64,000 nt of DNA from Exilibacterium tricleocarpae. GTDB lineage: Bacteria; Pseudomonadota; Gammaproteobacteria; Pseudomonadales; Cellvibrionaceae. A model generated the notes under the pieces. The model saw nothing but the letters and a program-made list of their open reading frames with translations. It ran no database searches and was not told the origin of the DNA. The position numbers and the translations under genes are program-made. This document shows, piece by piece, positions 45,924 through 55,900 of this stretch; within the stretch, counting starts at the first letter, position 1; every line of letters begins with the position of its first letter. The DNA is taken from positions 62,001 through 126,000 of the forward strand of contig NZ_ML660089.1 in NCBI RefSeq assembly GCF_007004655.1. The letters run 5' to 3'.

Positions 45924-46997
45924 TCACACGGGCGGTTCAGTTTTCGATGTCGCCCGGGCCCGCACGCTGCCGGGCGATTTGCCAAACCACCGGCGACAGA
46001 CCCGACCGAAGTTGGCGGGGTCGCGATAGCCGACCCGGGCGCCGATATCGGCAATCGGGATTTTGGTTGCGGTTAACAGATAGTCGACCCGTTCTTTCAC
46101 CACCTCGTCGCGCAGCGCCTGATAGGACGTCTGTGCCCGTTTCAGGCGCCGGATCAGGGTGCGGTTGGTAATATGCAGGTGCGCCGCCACCTCGCTTGCC
46201 GACGGAATACGGTTGTACTGATCGCCGCCGGGATGCCGGTCCAGCGCCTCTCTGATCAGGCGCTTGACGGTGTGTCGGGTTGTGTCTCCCGCCTCCCGGC
46301 TGGTCAGCAGGGCCGCGCATTCGGCCAGCGATGTCTGCCACATCAGAGGGTCGTGCAGCGGACTGGCCAGGTCGGCCCACTGCGCCGGTATGATCAGCTC
46401 ATTGACTCCCGCCGCAAACGCCACCGGGCAGTGAAACCACTGGCCGTAGAGGTCGCCGTAGCTGGGTTTGGGGTAGCGAAAGCGCAGCTTTGCCGCCTGT
46501 ATCGGGCTCTCGGTAAACGTCTCCACATACGTTTGGGCCACCTGCATGACCATTTCCATCAGGGTTGGTTCAAGGGCATCCAGGGGCAGGGTGGAGACGC
46601 TGTGCAGGTGCAGTAAGTCGCCGTCAATGCGTGACTCGGTGGCGATAAAAGCGGTCCTGATACTCAGATATTTATCCCAGATACCGATACCGTCGCGCAG
46701 CGTCGGGGCGCTGACTGCTGCGATACCGAGCGGGCCCAGGGTGTTGAGACTGATACGGCTGCCGAACTTCAGCGCCCAGGCGGGGTCGCCGCTGGTCGCC
46801 GCGTAGTTGGCCATTACCTGTAACTGCTGATTCAGGGTGACATGGGTGGCAGTCTTGAGGTTGTCCAGGTCGAGCCCGGTGCCCTCCAGCAATTTGTCGC
46901 CGCCGGGGTCGCCTTTGGCCAGCAGGCGCACATAAACAGCCGGTACTTGTGTCTGCAGCAGGTCTTGCGGCAAGTGGAGAAACGCGTCGAGTTGCAT
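45924..46997 (-). CDS. AraC-family transcriptional regulator (OruR/Arabinose-binding N-terminal domain type)
   Basis: A 357-residue regulator. The N-terminal effector domain includes AATSGDPAWALKFGSRISLN, then TLGPLGIAAVSAPTLRDGIG, diagnostic of the OruR/GbdR-like AraC subgroup. The C-terminal DNA-binding domain has two helix-turn-helices, VAAHLHITNRTLIRRLKRAQ and IPIADIGARVGYRDPANFGR, followed by VCRRWFGKSPGSVRA. Regulators of this subgroup often control lipid, aromatic or quaternary-amine catabolism. No divergent target gene is adjacent: it faces a RAYT-like gene across about 250 bases. Confidence 0.92.
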   Translation of the reverse strand: MQLDAFLHLPQDLLQTQVPAVYVRLLAKGDPGGDKLLEGTGLDLDNLKTATHVTLNQQLQVMANYAATSGDPAWALKFGSRISLNTLGPLGIAAVSAPTLRDGIGIWDKYLSIRTAFIATESRIDGDLLHLHSVSTLPLDALEPTLMEMVMQVAQTYVETFTESPIQAAKLRFRYPKPSYGDLYGQWFHCPVAFAAGVNELIIPAQWADLASPLHDPLMWQTSLAECAALLTSREAGDTTRHTVKRLIREALDRHPGGDQYNRIPSASEVAAHLHITNRTLIRRLKRAQTSYQALRDEVVKERVDYLLTATKIPIADIGARVGYRDPANFGRVCRRWFGKSPGSVRARATSKTEPPV

Positions 46998-47257
46998 TGG
47001 CGGCTTTGCCTGTCACTTAGTGACCAGTATCATGTCACAGCGGTGCCGGTGAGGTCCATCTGTTCGATGCCGGTTGTCTGTACCTGCGGTCTTTCGGTAT
47101 TCTAGGGATTGTTGACGGCGCCCTACAGAACAGCGTCGCTATGGTGGTATTTCCTTATCGGCCTTGCTAACCGGTTGTAGTGAAAGGAATATTTGAAACA
47201 ATAACAGTTCCTTAGGCAGGCTCGAGCGAAGACTTATAAAACAGGGTGTTAGACAGC

Positions 47258-48025
47258 ATGGCTCGGTTACCGAGACTGAATTTGATTGATGTGCCGCAAC
47301 ATATCGTACAGACGGGGCACAACCGCCTCGCCTGTTTTTTTGACGATGAAGACTATGATTTCTATTTAAAAAGCCTGCACGTGGCAGCGCAGCAGTACCA
47401 GGTTCAGATTCATGCCTATGTGCTGCTGCAGAATATGGTTCAGGTGATCGCCACGCCCAAGGTGCCGGCGGGTATATCCTCGATGATGCAATCCCTGGGC
47501 CGACGCTATGTGCAGTATGTCAATCATCGCTATCAGCGCAGTGGCACCCTGTGGGGAGGTCGCTACAAGAGCAGCCTTATCGACTCCGACGCGTTTCTGC
47601 TCTCCTGCTATCGCTATGTGGAGCTGCGCCCTTTCAGCCTGGGGCTGGTGGAGGATTTGAGCGAGTATCCCTGGTCGAGTTTTGCCCATCATTCCGGCGC
47701 CGCCAATAACGAGCTGATTACCGATCACCGGCTGTACCTGGAGCTGGGTGAGAGCCGGGAGGACCGCTGTAACGCCTATAATCAACTGTTTCGCTACAGC
47801 TTTGACAGCCGGCTGCAGGACTACATCGCCGAAACTATCGGTATGGGACAGATTCTCGGCGGTGACAAATTCAAGGACGAGATCGAGCGTATCGCCAACC
47901 AACGCGTGCGGCCCCTGCGGCGCGGGCGCCCCAAAAAAAGCCATAAAGGCAGTGGGGGCGGTACGGACTCTGACGTCGATAAGTCCGCCAAGCCGGCCCT
48001 GGGCGGCACCGTTAACGCGGATTGA
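47258..48025 (+). CDS. RAYT-like (IS200/REP-associated) protein with degenerate HUH motif
   Basis: A 255-residue protein of the REP-associated tyrosine transposase family. Family landmarks are the start MARLPRLNLIDVPQHIVQTG, the segment FFDDEDYDFYLKSLHVAAQQ, the RRYVQYVNHRYQRSGTLWGG strand and RYKSSLIDSDAFLLSCYRYV. In active enzymes the fragment after HAYVLL reads NHVH, giving the two metal-binding histidines. Here it reads NMVQ (nt 47432-47443), so both histidines are lost. The frame is otherwise intact, so this looks like a non-catalytic, possibly domesticated protein and not a simple decayed copy. A GTG four codons earlier is in frame. Confidence 0.85.
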   Translation: MARLPRLNLIDVPQHIVQTGHNRLACFFDDEDYDFYLKSLHVAAQQYQVQIHAYVLLQNMVQVIATPKVPAGISSMMQSLGRRYVQYVNHRYQRSGTLWGGRYKSSLIDSDAFLLSCYRYVELRPFSLGLVEDLSEYPWSSFAHHSGAANNELITDHRLYLELGESREDRCNAYNQLFRYSFDSRLQDYIAETIGMGQILGGDKFKDEIERIANQRVRPLRRGRPKKSHKGSGGGTDSDVDKSAKPALGGTVNAD

Positions 48026-48034
48026 AGCGCCGGC

Positions 48035-48919
48035 TTACCCTTCTCGCATTGATGCTTTTACAGCCTCGATTTGCTGCAGTATCCGAGGCCACTCCTCCAC
48101 CCAACAGCAGCGGTGATCGTAGCGTGGATAAATAGCGGGTGTCGTTGCGGTGTGTTGAAAGAAGCGGCGGGTGGCGGCCAGCGGCACGTTCTGATCGCGA
48201 CCGCCGACCAGGTGCAACTGCCGCACGCCGGCCGGAGGTTCGACAGCGGCGGGATTCACTGAGGTGCGCAGCGGCAGATAACCGTGAAATGCGGTCCAGC
48301 CCTCGATATCCAGATTGCTGGCGACTGTGACCACCAGATCAGCGCAGGGCAGTTGGCGGGCGCCGAGCAGGGCGATGACGCCGCCGCCGCTGTAGCCGAT
48401 CAGTACCAGTCGATGGTTCTCGCAATAATCTCCCAGCACACTCATCATGCTGTCAATGACGGGTTCGGCATAGCGGCCGTCGGTCCAGTAGGTTGTCTCG
48501 CAGTGGGGATCGTCGGTGCCGAAGTAACAGGGCCGGCCGAGGTAGATGGCGCGCCCGCTGTCCAGCGACATCAGGTGCAGGGCCAGCGGGTAGCGCGGCG
48601 TGGGATCGTCGTTTATGTGCCGGTGATTGATCCAGGGAATGCCATCGCCCTCGATATAGACATGCAGCCAGCCGCCGCCGGTCGCCGGTTGGCGGGCCGC
48701 TGCGGCTGCGGGCTGGAGGCGCTCCACCACCAGGTGGCGAAACGGTTTTCCGGCACGGTAGCCAACCGCATCCGCAGGCGCCAGAGACTCGAAGTCAGGC
48801 AGCATGGGTGCCTGGCAACCGGCTGCCGCAAGCGCCGCCAGGCAGGGTATCAACTTGGCTAAAAATCGATCTATGAGGGCTAAACCACGGGTAATAATAT
48901 GACCAATCCGTATTAACAT
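48035..48919 (-). CDS. alpha/beta-hydrolase lipoprotein
   Basis: A 294-residue secreted lipoprotein: hydrophobic signal LIPCLAALAAAGCQAPMLP with lipobox AAGC. The alpha/beta-hydrolase core has the nucleophile elbow LIGYSGGGVIALLGARQ, the acid in LHLVGGRDQNVPLAA and the histidine in YPRYDHRCCWVEEW. Paired cysteines in the loops suggest disulphides. The frame opens with a GTG at 48955, but the ATG at 48919 places the signal peptide properly. Substrate unknown. It converges with the RAYT-like gene 9 bases away. Confidence 0.85.
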   Translation of the reverse strand: MLIRIGHIITRGLALIDRFLAKLIPCLAALAAAGCQAPMLPDFESLAPADAVGYRAGKPFRHLVVERLQPAAAAARQPATGGGWLHVYIEGDGIPWINHRHINDDPTPRYPLALHLMSLDSGRAIYLGRPCYFGTDDPHCETTYWTDGRYAEPVIDSMMSVLGDYCENHRLVLIGYSGGGVIALLGARQLPCADLVVTVASNLDIEGWTAFHGYLPLRTSVNPAAVEPPAGVRQLHLVGGRDQNVPLAATRRFFQHTATTPAIYPRYDHRCCWVEEWPRILQQIEAVKASMREG

Positions 48920-49089
48920 TGTCGCCCAAAAGAGACTCGTGTCATGAAATTTCACTATCTATAATTATATAATTGCTTGTTAGCATGACTTATAAGAATA
49001 TCGCAAGCAGTTATAACGGCGGCGTTTAACGACTGTTCGCATGATTTAAACGCATCAACATACCACCTTGCCAATGAAGACGACAGAGT

Positions 49090-50748
49090 ATGCGTAGACT
49101 ATTGAACCGAGCTGATAATGATCTGGTGTGCAAATCCCGGCGCGTGTTACTGGCGGCGGGCTGTGCGTTAACGGGTACTTTACTGGCGTCCTGCACCGCC
49201 AACGCCCCCACGACGGCCGGTGCCGAGCCCATCAACCCGGTCGCCGATCTGCATGTCGTCGACTGCCTGTTGCCGGGCCAGGTGCGTATGCTGGGCAATA
49301 CATCCTATATCACGCCGCGCCGCCCCACCCGGACCACGGCGGCCGACTGTCGCACCCGCGGCGGTGAGTACGTGGCCTATGACCGCGCCGATTATAAAAC
49401 CGCGTTATCGGTCTGGATGCCCGCCGCCGACAAGGGCGACGCCGAGGCCCAGACCAATGTCGGTGAAATTTTCGAACGGGGTTTGGGCGGCGAGCCGAAT
49501 TATGAGGCGGCCTTGATCTGGTACCGCAAGGCGGCCGAACAGGGCAATACCCGGGCGCAGTACAATCTTGGCACGCTCTACGAACAGGGCCACGGTGTCG
49601 AGAAGAGCCAGGTGGAAGCCTTGAACTGGTACCGCAAAGCCTGGGGTCTGCCGCCGGACAACCTGATTTTCCAGTCCGCTGCGGCCAAGGCGCAAAGTTC
49701 GCTGCGCGCCGATCTGCAGCGGCAGATAAACCAGAAGGACGCCCAGATCAAAGCGCTGCAAAACCAGATCGAGCGGCTGCAGAGCAAGCTGCAGTCGCAA
49801 CAGGTCGACACCGGCGTGCAGGAGGAGCTGCAATCGCTGCAGGACTTGGTGGCGCAGTTGGAGAACGAGCGCCGGCAGAATGTGCAAAAAGTCGCGGCGC
49901 TGCCGAAGTTCCGCCAGCCGGTTAAAGCGTCTGCCACCCGCACAGCGTCGTTAACCGGTAAGGCGCTCTCTGCCCAGGGCATGAACTTCGGTAAATACCA
50001 TGCCCTGGTGATCGGCAACGAAAGCTACCAGATGCTGGACAACCTCGATACCTCGCGGCTCGATGCGCAGCGGGCGGCCAATCTTCTGCGCGATAAGTAC
50101 GGGTTCTCCGTACGCACCCTGATCAACGCCGACAACATCCAGGTTATGAAAGCCATCAATGAGCTGAATGACTTGCTGACCGAGGAGGATAACCTCGTTA
50201 TCTTTTACGCCGGGCACGGCAGCCGCGTGCAGACGGGGGACTTCGTCTCCGGCTACTGGTTACCGACCAACGCCGAGCCGCCGCCCACCGATACGTTTTG
50301 GGTCTCCAACGAATTTGTCACCCGACACCTGGCGCGGATGAAAGCCAAACGGGTGCTGGTGGTGGCCGACTCCTGTTACGCGGGCCTGTTGTCTTCTGCG
50401 CCGGGTTACCTGTTTATGGGCGAAGACGTGCAGTTCAATGCCGACTATGTGCGCTACAAGCTGCCGCGGCGCTCGCGCCTGTTGTTGTCCTCCGGCGGTG
50501 ATTATCCCGTGTTGGACAACGCCGGGCAGGGGCACTCGGTGTTTGCCCGCGCGCTGCTGGACGAATTGGAGAGCAATGATGTGGTGCTGTCGGGCCCCGA
50601 ACTCTTTTTGCGGATTCGCGACCGGGTTAAAGCCGGTGCGGCTGCCATCGGCGTGAAACAGGAACCGGAATTCAAAGCGATCAAGGGCGCCGGGCACGAA
50701 GTGGGCGACTTCTTTTTTGTTCCTCAGGATGGCATCGCCAGTCGTTGA
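49090..50748 (+). CDS. caspase-fold (peptidase C14) lipoprotein with SEL1 repeats and coiled coil
   Basis: A 552-residue probable lipoprotein (signal VLLAAGCALTGTLLASCTA). Two or three SEL1-like repeats occupy about residues 100-190 (AQTNVGEIFERGLGGE, AQYNLGTLYEQGHGVEKSQ). A coiled coil follows at about 205-265 (LQRQINQKDAQIKALQNQI and repeats). A caspase-like domain fills the C-terminal half: LVIGNESYQMLDNLDTSRLD, the catalytic histidine in VIFYAGHGSRV and the catalytic cysteine in LVVADSCYAGLLSS. Both catalytic residues are present. This combination suggests a periplasmic or outer-membrane protease that senses or assembles with partner proteins through SEL1 repeats; the role is inference. 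A 19-bp tandem array begins right after its stop codon. Confidence 0.9.
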   Translation: MRRLLNRADNDLVCKSRRVLLAAGCALTGTLLASCTANAPTTAGAEPINPVADLHVVDCLLPGQVRMLGNTSYITPRRPTRTTAADCRTRGGEYVAYDRADYKTALSVWMPAADKGDAEAQTNVGEIFERGLGGEPNYEAALIWYRKAAEQGNTRAQYNLGTLYEQGHGVEKSQVEALNWYRKAWGLPPDNLIFQSAAAKAQSSLRADLQRQINQKDAQIKALQNQIERLQSKLQSQQVDTGVQEELQSLQDLVAQLENERRQNVQKVAALPKFRQPVKASATRTASLTGKALSAQGMNFGKYHALVIGNESYQMLDNLDTSRLDAQRAANLLRDKYGFSVRTLINADNIQVMKAINELNDLLTEEDNLVIFYAGHGSRVQTGDFVSGYWLPTNAEPPPTDTFWVSNEFVTRHLARMKAKRVLVVADSCYAGLLSSAPGYLFMGEDVQFNADYVRYKLPRRSRLLLSSGGDYPVLDNAGQGHSVFARALLDELESNDVVLSGPELFLRIRDRVKAGAAAIGVKQEPEFKAIKGAGHEVGDFFFVPQDGIASR

Positions 50749-50801
50749 GGGCTATCGAAAAAACTAATAATCTGCGACAAGACTGGCGACTTTTTTATAA
50801 A

Positions 50802-51099
50802 GCTGAAGGCTCTCGATAACGCTGAGGGCTCTTGATAACGCTGAAGGCTCTTGATAACGCTGAGGGCTCTTGATAACGCTGAGGGCTCTCGATAACGCTG
50901 AAGGCTCTCGATAACGCTGAAGGCTCTCGATAACGCTGAAGGCTCTCGATAACGCTGAAGGCTCTCGATAACGCTGAGGGCTTTTTATAGAGGGCTCTTG
51001 ATAAAGCTAAAGGCTTTTATAGAGCTGAGGGCTTTTTATAGCGCTAAAGGCTTTTCATAGAGCTGAGGGCTTTTCATAGAGCTGAGGGCTCTCGATAAA
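50802..51099. repeat. array of about 16 tandem 19-bp repeats
   Basis: Units start at 50802, 50821, 50840, 50859, 50878, 50897, 50916, 50935, 50954 and 50973 with an exact 19-base period and the core GCTGAAGGCTCTCGATAAC. Six more diverged units follow to about 51099, some one to five bases short. TGAGGGCTATCG at the stop codon (50746) of the caspase gene resembles a unit. The 19-base period is out of phase with codons and no long frame crosses the array, so it is non-coding. There are no spacers, so it is not a CRISPR array. Confidence 0.95.
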
Positions 51100-51118
51100 A
51101 CAAAAAAAATTTTTATTA

Positions 51119-51136
51119 GGCCGGGAACTCCCGGCC
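51119..51136. other. perfect 18-base palindromic hairpin before the autotransporter gene
   Basis: GGCCGGGA-AC-TCCCGGCC forms an eight-base-pair GC stem. An A/T run (51102-51117) precedes it and AT-rich sequence follows. It sits 28 bases upstream of the autotransporter ATG, in what would be the 5' leader, and could act as an end of the tandem array or an RNA structure. As a terminator it would fit poorly in either direction. Confidence 0.5.
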
Positions 51137-51163
51137 AGCTGACGTATTTAATAATCAACACGG

Positions 51164-52666
51164 ATGAACAATATCATGCGTATTTTACCTGACAGATTTT
51201 TGGGGTGTTTGGGTGTGGTGTCCCTGCTCGGTGCGGCGTCTCCGGGGTTTGCCGATTTAGCCGATCTGGCCGGCGATTTTCAGACCGAGTTGGAGGAGCT
51301 GGCGGCGGTCACCAACCAACAGGTCTATGAAAACCTGCTGGCGCAGGGGTGTGAAGATACCCAGCGGGAAGCGGACAGTGAGGGTTGCGGCGGCCAGACG
51401 TTTGTGTTGTTTACCAATGTGCGTGAGCTGGTGCACACCGCCAATGAAATCTTGGGCAGTGGTCCCACCCAGTTCAGTTTGGGGGTGAATCTCGAAGAAC
51501 TCGGCTTTGCCCTGCGCTGGACTGCGGCGGAAGAGTTCGCCGCCCAGGGCTCCCTTTCCAGCGGTTTTGTCAATGGCCAGTTGTCCGGCCTGGCCGGGCG
51601 TATCACGGCGCTGCGGCGCGGCGCGCGCGGTTTTGTGGTTAATTTTAACGGCGCGGAGGATGTTCTGGTGGCCGGTTCTGCGCAGCGGCTCGGCGCCGGT
51701 GCGAGTGCCGACGATGGAGCTGGTCTCAACGATCGATGGAGTCAATGGGGCGGTTTTTTAAACGGTTCCTTTCTCTACGGTGAGAAGGCGCCCACGGAGC
51801 TGGAAAATGCCTTTGATTTCGACGGTCAGGATATCAACGGCGGTATCGACTATCGCATCTCCGCCCATTGGGTCGCGGGCGCGGTCTTCGGTTACCAGGA
51901 GCAGGAGGTGGACTTCGACTCCCGCCGCAGTATCGTCGACGGCGGCATCACCATGGAGGGCTTTTCGATCATGCCGTTTGTGCTCTACCAGAGCGACCGC
52001 TGGTACTTTAGCGGCTCCGCCGGTTACCAGTCTCTCGAGTTCGATACCGAACGCAGTATCCGGTACCCGTCGTTGAATCCGGATTCCGAAAGCGTCGATA
52101 CCCTTGCCGTCAGCACCGCCGATGCCGAGGTGTTTTCGATGTATGCCACCGCCGGCTACAGCTGGCGTTTGCATGAGCAACTCCGGCTCGAACCCTACCT
52201 GTCCCTGGAGTATCAGGACATTACGGTGGATAAATACCGCGAGCGGGATATTTTTAACGACGGCTTCGATTTTATTGTGCCGGAGCAGAATATCGATTCC
52301 TTTGAAACCGTGCTCGGCGCCAAGGCGCAGTTTCTGTTCAGCAATACCTGGGGTGTTCTCAACCCCTATCTGGACCTCCAGTGGCGCCATCAAATGGAGG
52401 ACGACGCCCGCAATATCCGCGCCCTTTACGCCAGTGCCGACGGCCTTGGTGACGCCGAGTCGTTTGTGATTCCCACCGACGTGCCCGACAGTGAGTACTA
52501 CATGTACACCCTGGGGCTGGCGGCAGTGCTGCGCGGCGCCGCCGAGGGCGGTGGCGGCGGTCCCGCGGCAGGCGGTATCCAGGCATTTCTTAACTGGCGG
52601 TTCATTGACGGCCTGGACAACTATGAACAAGATGTCATTGCGCTGGGTGTCCGCTACGAATTTTAG
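51164..52666 (+). CDS. autotransporter beta-barrel protein with a short passenger
   Basis: A 500-residue outer-membrane protein. A signal peptide (LGVVSLLGAASPGFADLADL) is followed by a short region of about 170 residues with a cysteine pair (GCEDTQREADSEGC) and then the autotransporter barrel. The barrel has WSQWGGFLNGSFLYGEK, WVAGAVFGYQEQEVDFDSRR and FSIMPFVLYQSDRWYFSGSA, and the C-terminal strand ends VIALGVRYEF. Classical autotransporters carry passengers of many hundreds of residues, so this one is minimal. ATG at 51164 is used; another ATG is 12 bases on. It lies between the tandem array and a short repeat element. Confidence 0.88.
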   Translation: MNNIMRILPDRFLGCLGVVSLLGAASPGFADLADLAGDFQTELEELAAVTNQQVYENLLAQGCEDTQREADSEGCGGQTFVLFTNVRELVHTANEILGSGPTQFSLGVNLEELGFALRWTAAEEFAAQGSLSSGFVNGQLSGLAGRITALRRGARGFVVNFNGAEDVLVAGSAQRLGAGASADDGAGLNDRWSQWGGFLNGSFLYGEKAPTELENAFDFDGQDINGGIDYRISAHWVAGAVFGYQEQEVDFDSRRSIVDGGITMEGFSIMPFVLYQSDRWYFSGSAGYQSLEFDTERSIRYPSLNPDSESVDTLAVSTADAEVFSMYATAGYSWRLHEQLRLEPYLSLEYQDITVDKYRERDIFNDGFDFIVPEQNIDSFETVLGAKAQFLFSNTWGVLNPYLDLQWRHQMEDDARNIRALYASADGLGDAESFVIPTDVPDSEYYMYTLGLAAVLRGAAEGGGGGPAAGGIQAFLNWRFIDGLDNYEQDVIALGVRYEF

Positions 52667-52698
52667 GAAAAGCTGCACAGTTTGAAGGTGGCTACCTC

Positions 52699-52838
52699 AG
52701 TGGAACTGCCTTAAGTCTATTTGCATCGGTCTATCGATCGGTGCCCCGCAGTCGCATCGAACTTGATTAGGCGTACTGAAGGCTCCAGCCAGTGCCAGAC
52801 CGATCAATTAGCACATATTCGCTGAGGGCAGTGCCACT
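52699..52838. mobile_element. MITE-like short palindromic element, second copy
   Basis: About 140 bases with inverted ends AGTGGAACTGCCTTAAG and CTGAGGGCAGTGCCACT. It aligns in reverse complement with 18480-18619 over its full length. Flanking GTGGCTACCTC (52688-52698) and GTGGTTACCCC (52840-52850) match at 9 of 11 positions, a decayed target duplication. It lies 32 bases after the autotransporter stop; the remaining space to 52920 holds no gene. Confidence 0.85.
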
Positions 52839-52920
52839 AGTGGTTACCCCTTTCGGGTTGGGCCGTGGTCTGGGTCCGGTTACCGGTTTTGTAACGATGG
52901 GATTTTGGGGAGCTTAGACC

Positions 52921-55900
52921 ATGAACGGATATGTAAAATCCGGTCTCTTGTGTATCGGGTTACTGCTTGGCAGTTGCGGCGGCGGCAGCGACGTCGGTGA
53001 TCAGAGCGATGCGGCGCCCAGCGCGCGGGCGCTTGCCCTCGGCCTCGGGGAGGGCGGCGCCGACAATACCTACTCTGTACGCGCCGGTTCCGAAGTATTG
53101 CTCAGCGGCAAAGACAGCGACGGGGTAGACGATCCGCTGCTCGCGTTCACCTGGGAACAGACCGATGCCGGCAGCCTTGCGGTCGCCCTGTTCGAACGCA
53201 GCCGCAACAGCCGCGCTTTTACGGCGCCCGATGTCACTACCGAAACCCAGTTGCAGTTTCGCTTGACCGTCGAAGACGCCGACGGTCGCACCGCCACGGA
53301 TACGGTCACTATCAATGTCTTGCCGATAGCGGATGTAAACCGGTTTTTGCTGGACCCCAGTGTCAATGAGACACTTCACCTGGTGGTGGCCCCGCCACCC
53401 GGCGCAGCCGTGGCGGCGGATTTACCGTTTACCCTGAATATAATCACCCTTGCACACTGGACTGATCGCAACGGCCGGGACAACAGCCTGGCCCTGCGGA
53501 CAGACCGCTTTGACGGCTTGCTGGAGGCAGGGTACACCGGTCCCGGCGAGGTGCTGGACATTGCCAATCCTGCCTTCAAGTGGCGCATACCGCTGCTGGA
53601 CGCCGATGACATCAACGTGAATTTCCAGGGCGAGGAGCGCAGCCGGCGCCTGGAGCTGGAGCTGGTCGAGATGGCGCGCCTGGAATTTCAGGTGGAATTC
53701 GTGCCCGCCGGTGCCGGTTTGGTGAGTGTCTACGCCGCGGCCGAAGGTAACGGCGGTTTTACCCAAATCGATGCCGTCGATATCCTGGCGGCGGGCCAGG
53801 ACCCCGGTGTCTTTCCCGCCGATGGCGCCATTGCCGGTGTCGGGGCCAATCTCTTCAATGTCAGTCTGGATCACGAACGGGTGCGCCAGGCCCTTGCTGT
53901 CGAGTCGAAATTGACGGCGCAGAATTACTACGACTGTATCGATCCCGAGGGCCATGCCACCACACTTGACGGCTGGTTGCGTCACACCGGCTTCGTCGAC
54001 GCGGGCGGCGCCCCGGTGGCGGGTCTGGATGTCGCCAGCGCCAAATATGTCAATAATTTCGATTTGGGCTTCGGGCGCGATATGTCGCTGCGCCAGGCCG
54101 AAGACGGCAGTGTCTACTCCTACGTGGTCAACCACCCGACCCTGGAGGCGATGGTGCAGGGCAGCGGTGAATTCGCCACCGTGGTGATGGAATACTCGGC
54201 GGCGCCGACGGGTAACTGCGGTGACGGCACTTTTTCCGACAGCGAAAAAATTGTCAAGTTTTACGCCTACGTACCCGATACGACTACCGGTGAAATGGTG
54301 CGGGCCCCCACCATGAATTTCGACGGTCGCGGTGAGCGTCCGGTCCCCGGCGTCTGCACCGCCTGCCATGACGGCGGTATCAATACCACGGCGCTGAATC
54401 AAACGGCGTTGGCCGACATCGCGGCTACGGCCGCGAATTTGTCGGCCAGCTTTATGCCGTGGGATTTGGACGCCTTCCTGTATACCGAGGCGGCCGATAC
54501 GCAACTGATGGACCCCGTCTACGACGGCGGGTCTTTCGCCCCGGAGCAGACCTGGCGTTACAGCCGCGAGAACCAACTACAGGCGTTTCGCAAACTCAAC
54601 GAGGGCACGCTGGCGACCTATATCGACGATCGCAAACGCTTTGAAGAGCCGATTCGCCTGATTCATGGCTGGTACGGCAACAGCGACGCCTTGCCGCCAC
54701 CGCTGGCCGACCCCGAAGCGCGCAATGATCCCGCCGTACCCAGCCCGCTGGAGAGCGTCGCTGCCGCGATTTTGACCACGCTACCCACCGATGCGTTTGA
54801 CGGCGATTTTATTCAGCCGGGTTGGGCACAGGAGCCGGCGCTTTACACCGACGTGTTTGCCCGTTACTGCCGCCTGTGCCACGCGCAGCAGGATAATCTG
54901 GCGATCAACTTCGACAGCTATGAGGAGTTTATCGAGTCGCCGTTGCTGGTGAGTTATGTCTACGAACAGGGTGTGATGCCGATGTCAAGGCTGACGCTGG
55001 ATCGTTTCTGGCTGCCATTCTATGGCGTCGGTGAGGGCGTCGGTGAGGGCGTCGGTGAGGGCGTCGGTGAGTCCGCGGCGCAGGTGTTGCGCGCGCACTT
55101 GCAAGACGCTGGGGTCGAGGTGGGCGACACGCTGCCGGGCGAGCCGGTGCCGCGCCTGTCGCTGTCCAATCTGGCGGTCACCAGCCCGGGGGAGGTTATC
55201 GAACTGGATGCCAGTGGCAGCCTGTTTGCCGACCTCTACGCCTGGTCTGTGGACAGCGACTGCGGCAGCTTTCCCGCCATTGAAGGCGCCGGGGAGATCA
55301 AGGCCGCGTTTGTGGCCACCGACTCCCCCTGCGATTACAGCGTGTCGCTGGCGGTGACCAACGATCGCTCCACACAACAGGCGACCCGCATCGTCAGTGT
55401 CGATCAAACACCGGTGGCGGTGAGTTTTGCAGCGGCGCTTGCCGATTACACCCCGGGCGACAGCCAAGTGACCATCGATATACTGGCGCAGGTTGTCGAG
55501 CGTGGCGACGGCGGGGTGAGCCTGGTGGTAAACAATCCCGATCCCCCTTATGAACTCGCGCCCAACGGCAATGTCACCGATATCGGCGACGGCACCGTGA
55601 GCTTTTCGTTTCCGGCCCTGGGCGGCGCCACTGACACGTTTGAATTCAAGGTCGAGGATGCGGATGGGTCGGTGTCCCCCAACACCGGGGTGGTGTCCGT
55701 CGACATCGCACCGATTATACCGGCCATGCAGAGCCCCGCGGATATTACGGCGAGCAGCGTTACTCTGGGTTGGACCGTGCCGGACGGCTTTGAAGCTGAT
55801 CTTTACCAGGTCTATCGCGATGGCCCGACACTGGACGGATCATTTGAATTACAGGGCAGCACGGGCGAACTGTCTTATACCGATTTGGGTTTGCAGACAG

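Noticed and set aside
50802-51099. Reading the 19-bp array as a CRISPR
   Set aside because: The units are contiguous with no spacers and no cas genes are present.
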